5,240 nt of DNA from Halobacteriales archaeon QS_9_70_65. GTDB taxonomy: Archaea > Halobacteriota > Halobacteria > Halobacteriales > Haloarculaceae. The notes below the pieces were generated by a model. The model ran no database searches. It was given only the letters and a program-made list of their open reading frames with translations, and had not been told where the DNA came from. This document shows positions 1-5,240 of this stretch, one piece after another. The DNA lies in NCBI GenBank assembly GCA_003023535.1, contig PXSC01000003.1, forward strand, positions 1 to 5,240. Reading direction: 5' to 3'. How positions within the stretch are numbered: the stretch's first letter is position 1; the number at the start of each line of letters is the position of its first letter. The translations under genes were made by a program, and so were the position numbers.

Positions 1-108
1 GGGTGGTTCCACGCCCTCGACCGCGGCGACATCACCGAGACGGACTTCTCGACGCTGGTGCTGTCGACTCGCCGACCGGCCGACGAGCCGCACCCGCCCG
101 AAGCGTAG
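1..108 (+). CDS. C-terminal end of an unidentified protein (5' truncated by window edge)
   Basis: Reading from base 1 gives 35 codons ending in TAG at 106-108. The visible tail begins GWFHALDRGDITETDFSTLV and finishes with a Pro/Asp/Glu-rich end (PADEPHPPEA). Codon use is typical of a haloarchaeal gene, with C or G in most third positions. A likely terminator hairpin follows immediately, which supports this as the true end of a plus-strand gene. The segment is too short to assign a family and contains no diagnostic motif. It faces the minus-strand small-gene operon, so the two transcription units converge here. Confidence 0.55.
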   Translation, partial: GWFHALDRGDITETDFSTLVLSTRRPADEPHPPEA

Positions 109-112
109 TCAG

Positions 113-147
113 CGCCGATTCGACGCGATTACGTCGGCGACTCTTTT
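113..147 (+). terminator. possible terminator hairpin plus T-tract for the gene ending at 108
   Basis: A perfect 6-bp stem pairs CGCCGA (113-118) with TCGGCG (134-139) around a 15-base loop. A short pyrimidine run with four Ts (144-147) follows. It starts five bases after the upstream stop codon. Archaeal termination depends mostly on T-tracts, so the T-run may matter more than the stem. The T-run is short, so this call is tentative. Confidence 0.35.
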
Positions 148-228
148 GCTCCAGCGATGAACCGTGCGGGGTCACGTCGGAGATCGACTGCGAGATGATA
201 CGCAATTAGCGAGAGGGCCGGCGGAGCG

Positions 229-381
229 TCACTGTACTCGGGCGTCCCGTCGTTGGCCTTCGAGACGGTCGCCAACTGCTTCGAGAGCGTCACCGAGTGC
301 CTTGGCGGCGAATCAACTCGCCTCGTCGTAGACGACCGCCCGGACAGCGTCGACACGGTCGCTGGGGGCCGCGCTTCCCAT
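229..381 (-). pseudogene. possible remnant of a small gene interrupted by an in-frame TGA
   Basis: On the minus strand an ATG at 381-379 lies five bases after the stop of the 43-aa gene. It opens a 22-codon frame (MGSAAPSDRVDAVRAVVYDE then AS) ending in TGA at 315-313. The same frame continues past that TGA for 27 codons (FAAKALGDALEAVGDRLEGQ and on) to another TGA at 231-229. Both parts look like acidic, Ala-rich amphipathic helices with haloarchaeal codon use, so they may once have been one short protein at the end of the minus-strand operon. I see no family match and no clear ribosome binding site, and high-GC DNA produces such frames by chance. Alternatives are a genuine 22-aa peptide or plain non-coding DNA. 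The remaining bases, 148-228, hold nothing I can support. Confidence 0.22.
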
Positions 382-386
382 GCCGC

Positions 387-518
387 TCAGGCGTCGGAGT
401 CGTCGGTTTCCTGCTCCAGCAGGTCGCGTACCCGGTCGAAGTGGCTGCTGATGCGGTCGGGTATCGACTCGAACTCTTCGCCGCTCACAGGTCGCCCCTG
501 TCTTTCACTCCGTGCCAT
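387..518 (-). CDS. small acidic protein, 43 aa, overlapping the upstream gene
   Basis: Starting at ATG 518-516, this frame encodes 43 residues and ends with TGA at 389-387. The core, residues 12-36, reads SGEEFESIPDRISSHFDRVR followed by DLLEQ, and looks like a short linker plus one amphipathic helix ending in an acidic tail (ETDDSDA). The ATG is supported by a GAGGT ribosome binding site seven bases upstream. An alternative GTG at 488-486 would give 33 residues and a 4-base GTGA overlap with the stop of the preceding gene, which is also a common coupling arrangement. The ATG version overlaps the preceding gene by 34 bases in another frame. No catalytic motif or membrane segment is visible. 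The tight overlap suggests co-expression with, and perhaps binding to, the 124-aa protein, but this is inference. Confidence 0.6.
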   Translation of the reverse strand: MARSERQGRPVSGEEFESIPDRISSHFDRVRDLLEQETDDSDA

Positions 519-859
519 CTTTCGAACCTCTTAACGAGTGTTTCGACGTTCTCGCGTAAATCTTCTTCGGCGGCATTGAATCCATCGTTCGCCGGGATCG
601 GTGGGGAGGCCTCTTCGGACCGGATTTTCTCTCCGTCTCGGTAGATGTCTCGGTGCAGACCTTCCTCGGTGATGTCGTGGCCGCCGAGGGCGTCACGGTC
701 GTGGTCGTAGCGGACGACTTCACGCCAGTCGCCCTCCAGCCAGTATTCCAGCTGGACCACGAATTTCGTCACGGTACCGCGCTCCGTCGAGAACGCTGTG
801 CGAAGCTGCACGCGGTCGGCTAGCCGATCCGGCGGGGGCGTGACCTCGTAGTCTTTCAT
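485..859 (-). CDS. conserved haloarchaeal protein of unknown function, probably DUF7718-like
   Basis: This 124-aa acidic soluble protein has no signal peptide or membrane segment. Its middle shows features I associate with a conserved haloarchaeal family (DUF7718, from memory): FVVQLEYW at residues 33-40, RYDHD at 50-54 and GHDITEEGLHRDIYRDGE at 60-77. An amphipathic helix follows, ending RFERWHGV (111-118). The His/Asp pattern (H53, D54, H61, D62, H69, D71) could form a functional site, but no reaction is known to me. The ATG at 859-857 directly abuts the stop of the preceding gene (TGAATG), with a partial GGTG ribosome binding match six bases upstream, so translation is probably coupled. 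The small downstream gene overlaps its last 34 bases. The layout of strands and His-containing motifs resembles toxin families such as TumE/DUF6516 only loosely, so function is left open. Confidence 0.8.
   Translation of the reverse strand: MKDYEVTPPPDRLADRVQLRTAFSTERGTVTKFVVQLEYWLEGDWREVVRYDHDRDALGGHDITEEGLHRDIYRDGEKIRSEEASPPIPANDGFNAAEEDLRENVETLVKRFERWHGVKDRGDL
526..530 (-). promoter_or_regulatory. ribosome binding site deciding the start of the 43-aa gene
   Basis: The minus strand reads GAGGT, complementary to the 3' end of archaeal 16S rRNA, seven bases before ATG 518. It lies inside the upstream coding sequence. It favours the ATG over the internal GTG at 488, where only a weak G-rich match is seen. 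Confidence 0.5.
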
Positions 860-1186
860 TCACAGCACCCGCAGCCGGTAGCCCTCCAGGGCAGCTTCGT
901 CGGTGACCCGGCCGGCCTCCGCGGCGGCTTCGAGCAGTTCAGCGACGAACGCCTTCGGCACCTCGACGCCGATGAAGTCGGTCCCCTCCCAGGCAGTGGT
1001 CAGTCGTGTCATCGTGCGGTCGGTGCCGTCGTCGTTGTAGATGCTCCCGACGCGCTCGTCGCCTCGGCGGAACCGGAGGGTCACGTCCGTTGGCTCTATC
1101 GCGTCGAACGTCATCTCGAACACCCGGTCGTCGCCCTCGACTCGCGCGAGCATGCGGCCGTCGTGTTCGGCTATCGTCGTCTCCAT
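860..1186 (-). CDS. hypothetical protein, 108 aa, first gene of the minus-strand operon
   Basis: I chose ATG 1186-1184 because the protein from there (METTIAEHDGRMLARVEGDD onward) has typical acidic haloarchaeal composition. The frame upstream of it is an Arg-rich shadow with no coding character. A TATA-like box 23-28 bases upstream fits a leaderless transcript. The first two thirds alternate short hydrophobic and charged stretches, suggesting a beta-rich fold (VFEMTFDAIEPTDVTLRFRR at residues 22-41). The end contains a helix (VPKAFVAELLEAAAEAGRV) and a final YRLRVL strand. I do not recognise the family and see no catalytic motif, signal peptide or membrane span. It ends with TGA immediately before the ATG of the 124-aa gene, so the two are almost certainly co-transcribed. 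Confidence 0.75.
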   Translation of the reverse strand: METTIAEHDGRMLARVEGDDRVFEMTFDAIEPTDVTLRFRRGDERVGSIYNDDGTDRTMTRLTTAWEGTDFIGVEVPKAFVAELLEAAAEAGRVTDEAALEGYRLRVL

Positions 1187-1208
1187 GCCCGTTCTACGCG
1201 CTCGACGC

Positions 1209-1214
1209 GGATAG
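1209..1214 (-). promoter_or_regulatory. TATA-like box for the minus-strand operon
   Basis: The minus strand reads CTATCC at positions -28 to -23 relative to ATG 1186. This is where a haloarchaeal TATA box sits for a leaderless mRNA. No strong purine-rich BRE is visible in front of it, so support comes from position and local AT content only. Confidence 0.35.
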
Positions 1215-1233
1215 TGTCGGGAGACCCAGCCAG

Positions 1234-1240
1234 CTATACC
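1234..1240 (+). promoter_or_regulatory. TATA-like box for the gene at 1306
   Basis: CTATACC is the clearest AT-rich element in the 119-base divergent gap. A start site about 25 bases downstream (near 1262-1265) would leave a leader of roughly 40 bases before GTG 1306. The motif is nearly symmetric and could instead serve the minus strand. Confidence 0.35.
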
Positions 1241-1305
1241 GGTTCGCGCCGCCGGTGCTCGGCCCGCTCCGACAGCGGTTAGCCCGCCGAGTCCGTCGCT
1301 CCGAC

Positions 1306-1704
1306 GTGACCGACCCCGACGCTGTCCGGCGGCAACTGCTCGCGGCCCACCGGCCGGCTCTCGAACGGGCGCTGGCGTGTGCCGACGCCGTCGCCGCCGG
1401 CTGGGACGGCGACGCGACGGCCGATCCGGTCGCCGCCGACTACCGGGCAGCACTCGAGGCGGCCGACGCCCTCGAGCCGCTGGCCGCGGCGCTGGCCGAC
1501 GCCGTCGCCTACGCCGGCGGCGACCTCGCCGCCGCGCCGGTCGCCGACGTCCCGTACCTGGCGGTGGCCGGCCGCGGGGTCGTACTGCGGGGGCCGCTCG
1601 CCGGCGGCGGCCGGGTCGTCGCCACGCTCGCGGCCTTCGAGGTCGACCCCTACCGCCGCGGGCCGGACCTGCCCGAGGCGCTCGTCGTCGAGCGCCGCGG
1701 CTGA
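1306..1704 (+). CDS. small conserved haloarchaeal protein of unknown function
   Basis: From GTG 1306 the frame encodes 132 residues ending in TGA at 1702-1704. The protein opens VTDPDAVRRQLLAAHRPALE and is dominated by Ala-rich helices to about residue 70. A beta-type second half follows (PYLAVAGRGVVLRG at 83-96, RVVATLAAFEVDPYRRGP at 103-120). It resembles a haloarchaeal DUF family I have seen (possibly DUF7988), but that name is from memory and uncertain. There is no signal peptide, membrane span or catalytic motif. The start is inferred: frame-compatible GTG 1255 would add an Arg-rich leader that looks non-coding, and no ribosome binding site precedes either. It is separated by 64 bases from the broken gene downstream and diverges from the minus-strand operon. 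Confidence 0.7.
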   Translation: MTDPDAVRRQLLAAHRPALERALACADAVAAGWDGDATADPVAADYRAALEAADALEPLAAALADAVAYAGGDLAAAPVADVPYLAVAGRGVVLRGPLAGGGRVVATLAAFEVDPYRRGPDLPEALVVERRG

Positions 1705-1768
1705 CGGGCGGCCGCCGATTTCCGGCCCCGTAAGAGTGAAACGCGGCGCTCTCCTGTCAATAGATGAC

Positions 1769-2412
1769 ATGGACGTTCGCGTGACGGGCCGCGGTCCCGC
1801 GGAGCCGTTTCTGTCCGCTCGTGACCTGCTCGCGACCGAGCACGACCTCGAACTGCCGGTCGTCGTGAAGTTCCGCGAGGACCCCGACGACCGGACGGTG
1901 GCGGGTCACTACGACGACCGGTGCAGTCGACCGAGGAGGCGCTGTTCCTCGCGCTGGCCGGCCGCAGCGTCGAGCGGCGGAAGCTGACCCACTGCTATCA
2001 GATCGCCAATCACATGAAGGACATCTACGCCGACGACATCACCCTCGACATCGGCCCGACGGGGAAGCTCGTTTCCTTTCTGGAGTCGTCGCTGGCCAGC
2101 GCGGTCGCCGACTCGCCGCCGACGGCGCCCGGCGGTTGGCGGCGCCTGACGGAGGCCGCCGACCCCGAAATAACGGCCGTCAACGCCGCCTTCGCGCTCG
2201 CGCTGCTGGAACGGCACGACGCCATCGACGACGACCACCGGCTGTACGACCTCGCCGACGCCGCGGCCGCCGACGCCCCCGAGGTGTCGCTGTCGACGTT
2301 CAAGCGGCGATTCCGCTCGCTCGGCGCCGACCCCGGCGCCTCCGAGTACCGCAAGGCGCTGGTCGACGTCACCCGCGAGTACGCCCTGAGCGGCGGCCGG
2401 GCGGCGGATTGA
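1769..2412 (+). pseudogene. DUF5781-like conserved haloarchaeal gene, broken by internal deletion/frameshift
   Basis: The 5' part starts at ATG 1769 and encodes 51 good residues (MDVRVTGRGPAEPFLSARDL through GHYDDR) up to about 1920. Beyond that its frame becomes Arg/Ser-rich and stops near 1987. The 3' part runs from 1921 to TGA 2410-2412 in another frame. It carries strongly family-like sequence including QSTEEALFLALAG, ERRKLTHCYQIANHMKDIYA and DPEITAVNAAFALAL, then an acidic C-terminal half ending DVTREYALSGGRAAD. As I remember full-length homologues (about 250 aa, DUF5781), roughly 35-40 residues between these parts are missing, and that stretch includes a His/Glu-rich HExxH-like segment. 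The junction CG|GTG near 1920 fits a deletion of 3n+1 bases. The two visible parts total about 214 residues. The 3' frame could still be translated from GTG 1921 as a 163-aa fragment, but the product would lack its core. A sequencing or assembly error is possible. Confidence 0.72.
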
Positions 2413-2422
2413 CGGAGCGAGC

Positions 2423-2980
2423 GTGACGGACGTGGCCGTCCGACCCGCCGTCGCCGCCGACGTCGACGGCGTCTCCGCGCGCGGCTGAACCGCCGCTTAC
2501 GGCGACTCCCTCCCGCGGTCGGTCGTCGACGCTGCGATGGCGAGGTGGTACGATCCCGACGGGGTGGCCGCGCGCGTCGCCGGCGACGACGCCTTCTTCG
2601 TTGCCGACGGCGGTGACGATGGGGTCATCGACTACGTCAGCGGTGCGCCGGCCGACGACGACGACCCCGACGAGACGGTCCTCGGGGCGATCTACGTCGA
2701 CCCCGACCGGTGGGGCGAGGGCGTCGGGAGCCGCCTGCTCCGGCGGTTCGAGGTTTAGTGTCGCGACCGCGGACGGTCGGTCCGCTTCCGTGTGTTCGCC
2801 GGCAACGACCTCGCGCCGCCGTTCTACCGGTCTCACGGATACCGGGCCGTCGACGAGACGGAGACGGAACCGTTCGGCGCGACCGTGACCGAGCGACGGT
2901 TCCGGGAGACCGCCGAACGGTCACCGGACGGCGGCGATCCGCCGGCGACTGACCGTCCCGCCGACGGGTTCCCGGACTGA
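2423..2980 (+). pseudogene. GNAT-family N-acetyltransferase gene with two in-frame stop codons
   Basis: GTG 2423, with a GGAG ribosome binding site five bases upstream (2414-2417), opens a frame that stays coherent for 185 codons to TGA 2978-2980. It is interrupted by TGA at 2486-2488 (codon 22) and TAG at 2756-2758 (codon 112). The pieces join as a typical GNAT protein: VTDVAVRPAVAADVDGV at the N-terminus, TAAYGDSLPRSVVDAAMARW after the first stop, acetyl-CoA-binding motif A at residues 86-108 (YVDPDRWGEGVGSRLLRR), and FAGNDLAPPFYRSHGYRAVD after the second stop. GNAT enzymes transfer acetyl groups from acetyl-CoA to amines, but the substrate here is unknown. The first stop falls where homologues commonly have Trp (TGG to TGA), and the second fits a former Gln codon (CAG to TAG). 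The Asp in VIDYVSG sits where Gly is usual. The gene starts ten bases after the broken gene upstream. It is almost certainly inactive if the sequence is correct. Confidence 0.82.
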
Positions 2981-2992
2981 AAGGCACTTACC
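2978..2992 (+). promoter_or_regulatory. possible BRE/TATA promoter for the arylsulfotransferase-like gene
   Basis: TGAAAG (2978-2983, overlapping the stop of the acetyltransferase pseudogene) resembles a purine-rich BRE. CTTACC (2987-2992) sits 24-29 bases before ATG 3016. The spacing fits a leaderless haloarchaeal transcript, and no ribosome binding site precedes the ATG. The TATA match itself is weak. Confidence 0.4.
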
Positions 2993-3015
2993 GGTCCCGC
3001 CCGAGCGGTCGATTG

Positions 3016-4344
3016 ATGTCCCCGCGAGACTCCCTCGCTGCCCTCGTCGACGGCGACGTCTCTCGCCTCCTCCTCGCACGGGTGGCGGTCGCCGTCGCGG
3101 TCCTGGCGCTGCTGGCGCCGGCGGCGGCCTCGTACGCGACCTACGAGGAGACGACGAACCAGCGCGGCACCCTCGAGTCGGTCGCCGACGAGGAGACCGT
3201 CTCGTGGTGGTTCTACGACGTCGACCCGCTGCCGAACGGCAACCTGCTCGTCGTCAACACCTTCCCCGGCGAGACGTTCGTCCACGAGTACGACCCAGAG
3301 ACCGACGAGCGGGTCTGGGGCGAGCGGTTCCCCGAGATGGTCGACACCCACGACGTCGCCTCCCTGAACGACGAGGAGATCGCGATCGCCAACATGCGCA
3401 ACTACGACGAGGAGTCGGGCGTCAGCGACGACCGGATCGTCGTCTACAACCGCACGCGGGGGGAGATAACCTGGGAGTGGTACTTCCGGAACCACTACTC
3501 CGAGGACACCGACGGCGGCTACAACGACGACTGGAGCCACGTCAACGACGTCGACCCGATCGGGGAGGAGTACCTGCTGCTGTCGCCGCGGAACTTCGAC
3601 CAGGTCGTCGTCGTCGACCGTCGCACCAAGGAAATCGTGATGCGGCTCGGCGAGGACGGCGACCACGCGACGCTGTACGAGCAGCACAACCCCGACTACC
3701 TCAAGCGCGACGACGGGACGCCGACGATGCTGGTCGCCGATAGCGAGAACGACCGGGTCGTCGAGTACGAACGCGACTGCGGCGACGCCGACCCCCGGCT
3801 CGGCGCGGGGACGCCGCCCGAGGACTGCGAGTGGGAGCTCGTCTGGGAGCTCGGCGGCCCCGAGGGGTTCAACTGGCCGCGGGACGCCGACCGGCTGCCG
3901 AACGGCAACACGCTGGTGACGGACTCGCTGAACCACCGCGTCGTCGAGGTGACGCCCGACGGCGAGATCGTCTGGGAGTACTACGTCGGCTGGGGCCCCT
4001 ACGACGCCGAGCGCGGCGCACCGGAAAGCGACGGTCCGACGATGCGGGACGCGAACGTCTCCGGCTCCCGCGACGTCACCGGTAGCGCCGGTCTCGAGCC
4101 CGGTACCGGCGAGAGCACGACCTTCGCCGAGCGAACGTCGGCGCTGGCGGCCGGGACGCCGCTGCAGGACGACGTCGAGGCGGCCGCACAGCGGTGGTCA
4201 CACGTCGCCCCGTGGATCTACCCCGTCTGGATGTCCGACTGGGACTTCGCGGCCGTCCTGCTGGCGGTCGTCGTCGTGCTCACCTGGACCGCCTACGAGG
4301 CCGTCCGGAAGCGGCGCGTCGTTATCGACGCCGTGACGGGTTGA
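3016..4344 (+). CDS. membrane-anchored arylsulfotransferase-family beta-propeller protein
   Basis: ATG 3016 gives 442 residues. A TTG three bases earlier is possible but less likely, given the apparent leaderless promoter. Residues 21-40 form an N-terminal membrane segment and residues 409-430 a C-terminal one followed by RKRR. The large central domain is therefore predicted outside the cell, with both ends inside. The central part has blade-like repeats typical of arylsulfotransferase-type propellers: DPLPNGNLLVVNT (70-82), HDVASLNDEEIAIAN (112-126), HVNDVDPIGEEYLLLSPRN (175-193) and DRLPNGNTLVTDSLNHRVVE (292-311), then VTPDGEIVWEYY. Bacterial ASST enzymes move sulfate between phenols through a catalytic His. 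Here H112, H175, H224 and H307 are candidates, but I cannot assign one, so enzymatic activity is unproven. C255 and C271 could form a disulfide, and N145 (NRT) and N347 (NVS) are N-glycosylation sequons. Residues 335-395 look like a flexible linker. It converges on rps7, with 77 bases between the two stops. Confidence 0.82.
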   Translation: MSPRDSLAALVDGDVSRLLLARVAVAVAVLALLAPAAASYATYEETTNQRGTLESVADEETVSWWFYDVDPLPNGNLLVVNTFPGETFVHEYDPETDERVWGERFPEMVDTHDVASLNDEEIAIANMRNYDEESGVSDDRIVVYNRTRGEITWEWYFRNHYSEDTDGGYNDDWSHVNDVDPIGEEYLLLSPRNFDQVVVVDRRTKEIVMRLGEDGDHATLYEQHNPDYLKRDDGTPTMLVADSENDRVVEYERDCGDADPRLGAGTPPEDCEWELVWELGGPEGFNWPRDADRLPNGNTLVTDSLNHRVVEVTPDGEIVWEYYVGWGPYDAERGAPESDGPTMRDANVSGSRDVTGSAGLEPGTGESTTFAERTSALAAGTPLQDDVEAAAQRWSHVAPWIYPVWMSDWDFAAVLLAVVVVLTWTAYEAVRKRRVVIDAVTG

Positions 4345-4421
4345 GAAACGAGCGTCCGGCCCCACGGAGCCGTGTCGCCGTCGGGCGTCGAGACCGGAAC
4401 GAAACGCGGCGAACGTCGGCG

Positions 4422-5033
4422 TCAGCGAGCGGCCGCCGCGACGCGTTCCTGTTCTTCCTTCTGGCTGACGGGGTAGGCCTGCAGGTCGTAGTCGGCGGCG
4501 CCGACGAGCTGGGTGGCCAGCGCCTCCTCGACCGGCGTCGCCGACTTGAACGAGGCGTTGTACGTCCCCTGGGCGATGAACTTCAGCGCCTGGTCGACTC
4601 GCCGCTGGGGGGCGACGTCGACGGCCTTCGGAACGGAGATGCCGCCGTACTTCAGCCGGACGGTCTCCTCGCGGGGTCCGGCGTTCTCGACGGCCGTCAC
4701 GAGCACCTGCACCGGGTTCTCGTCGGTCCGCTCGAAGACGATGTCGAACGCCTCTCGGACGATGCGGGTGGCCTGTCCCTTCTTGCCGGTGTTCTCGTCG
4801 GTCTGCATCAGCCGGTTGATCAGCCGCTCGACGACCGACAGCTCCGATTTCTTGAACTGTTTGTCGGAGTGCCGCCCCATCGTGTGGGCGATGGGCGTCA
4901 CCGTGATGTACCGCTGGGTCGAGGGGTCGCCGTACTCGATGCCGTCGACCTCGTACTCGCCGAACAGCTGCGCCGAGACGCGCTCGTCGTCCGTCGAGGC
5001 GGGCGCGTCCGGGTCGGGGGCTTCCGAACTCAT
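4422..5033 (-). CDS. rps7: 30S ribosomal protein uS7 (S7)
   Basis: This is a complete 203-aa archaeal uS7, the primary binder of the 3' major domain of 16S rRNA, which nucleates assembly of the 30S head and lies near the E-site tRNA. Family sequence is clear: [20 protein letters not shown] at 50-69, a basic [15 protein letters not shown] at 83-97, then [20 protein letters not shown] at 105-124 and [20 protein letters not shown] at 129-148. The first 20 residues are an acidic, Pro-rich extension, as usual in haloarchaea. ATG 5033-5031 overlaps the rps12 stop as ATGA, so translation is probably coupled. A GGAG sequence lies 11 bases upstream, a wide spacing. The stop is TGA at 4424-4422. Confidence 0.97.
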   Translation of the reverse strand: MSSEAPDPDAPASTDDERVSAQLFGEYEVDGIEYGDPSTQRYITVTPIAHTMGRHSDKQFKKSELSVVERLINRLMQTDENTGKKGQATRIVREAFDIVFERTDENPVQVLVTAVENAGPREETVRLKYGGISVPKAVDVAPQRRVDQALKFIAQGTYNASFKSATPVEEALATQLVGAADYDLQAYPVSQKEEQERVAAAAR

Positions 5034-5240
5034 CTGACTGGCTTCTCCGCGTTCCCGCGGACGAGCTCGATGAGCGAGACGCCGTTGACCTTCTCGACCT
5101 TGTAGTTCACGCCGGAGAGGTCGCCCATCGCGCGGCCCTTGGCGCCGCCGATGCCGGCGATGGTGACCTCGTCGTGTTCGTCGATGAAGGAGATGGCACC
5201 GTCGCCGGGGCAGAAGGCGGTGACCTGCTTGCCGTTCTTG
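5030..5240 (-). CDS. rps12: 30S ribosomal protein uS12 (S12), C-terminal half, truncated by window edge
   Basis: The last 69 codons of an archaeal uS12 are present, ending in TGA at 5032-5030. They include [20 protein letters not shown], then [20 protein letters not shown] and a C-terminus [20 protein letters not shown]. uS12 sits at the decoding centre of the small subunit and helps monitor codon-anticodon pairing. The N-terminal half lies beyond base 5240. Its final four bases overlap the rps7 start, the normal order in the archaeal RNA polymerase/ribosomal protein operon, which would continue upstream of this window. Confidence 0.97.
   Translation of the reverse strand, partial: KNGKQVTAFCPGDGAISFIDEHDEVTIAGIGGAKGRAMGDLSGVNYKVEKVNGVSLIELVRGNAEKPVR

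Noticed and set aside
129..356. Minus-strand 75-codon open frame near the left edge
   Set aside because: It has mixed composition, no ribosome binding site and no recognisable motif. It overlaps the alternative frame at 381-229, which looks slightly more protein-like.
1187..1453. Upstream extension of the 108-aa minus-strand gene
   Set aside because: The extension is a run of Arg, Pro and Gly unlike haloarchaeal proteins and overlaps the divergent gene. The TATA-like box supports ATG 1186.
1279..1770. Minus-strand open frame opposite the gene at 1306
   Set aside because: It is Gly/Arg/Val-rich shadow sequence without motifs, and the plus frame has normal acidic haloarchaeal composition.
2486..2758. 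Stop codons in the GNAT frame as selenocysteine or pyrrolysine sites
   Set aside because: The first falls at a usual Trp position rather than a catalytic one. Haloarchaea are not known to use these amino acids, and no SECIS-like structure was apparent.
2833..3936. Long minus-strand open frame (367 codons) opposite the arylsulfotransferase-like gene
   Set aside because: Its Val/Arg/Pro-rich composition with repeated V-V-D-V patterns is what the complement of GAC/GTC-rich coding DNA gives. The plus-strand frame has clear propeller motifs.
4363..4374. Palindrome CACGGAGCCGTG between the convergent stops
   Set aside because: The perfect stem leaves only a two-base loop and no T-tract follows on either strand, so it is not a convincing terminator.
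4194..5105. Plus-strand open frame of 303 codons across the rps7 region
   Set aside because: It lies antisense to the unmistakable uS7 and uS12 genes and is rich in Arg, Gly and Leu from reverse-complement codons.

Overview
The window looks like chromosomal DNA of a halophilic archaeon (class Halobacteria). It is very GC-rich with GTC, GAC and GAG codons prominent, the predicted proteins are strongly acidic, and archaeal-type uS7 and uS12 ribosomal proteins lie at the right edge. Some starts look leaderless, with TATA-like boxes about 25-28 bases upstream. The genus cannot be fixed from this sequence alone.

Left part (1-1186). The last 35 codons of an unidentified plus-strand gene end at 108, followed by a hairpin and short T-tract that may be its terminator. 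Then comes a compact minus-strand operon read right to left: a 108-aa protein of unknown function (1186-860), a 124-aa conserved haloarchaeal protein (859-485, I think DUF7718) starting directly after the previous stop, and a 43-aa protein (518-387) that overlaps it by 34 bases. A weak remnant, interrupted by an in-frame stop, may follow at 381-229. The rest of 148-386 shows nothing convincing.

Middle (1187-2980). A 119-base divergent intergenic stretch carries TATA-like boxes on both strands. To its right is an intact small plus-strand gene (1306-1704), followed by two damaged genes. The first is a haloarchaeal conserved gene (DUF5781-like, 1769-2412) whose two halves are in different frames, apparently because an internal piece was deleted. 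The second is a GNAT acetyltransferase gene (2423-2980) that keeps one reading frame from end to end but has two in-frame stops (TGA, TAG). This reads as a short zone of gene decay, unless the sequence contains errors.

Right part (3016-5240). A probable leaderless gene encodes a membrane-anchored beta-propeller protein of the arylsulfotransferase type, predicted to face outside the cell. It converges on rps7, which is translationally coupled to rps12 by a 4-base ATGA overlap. This is the distal end of the rpoH-rpoB-rpoA-nusA-rps12-rps7 transcription/translation operon. The EF-2 gene that often follows rps7 is not in this window.

No mobile element, CRISPR array, tRNA or rRNA is visible. The features most worth a second look are the two adjacent broken genes and the overlapping small-protein operon, which has some resemblance to a toxin-antitoxin layout. 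I do not see clear evidence of a wholly new system.
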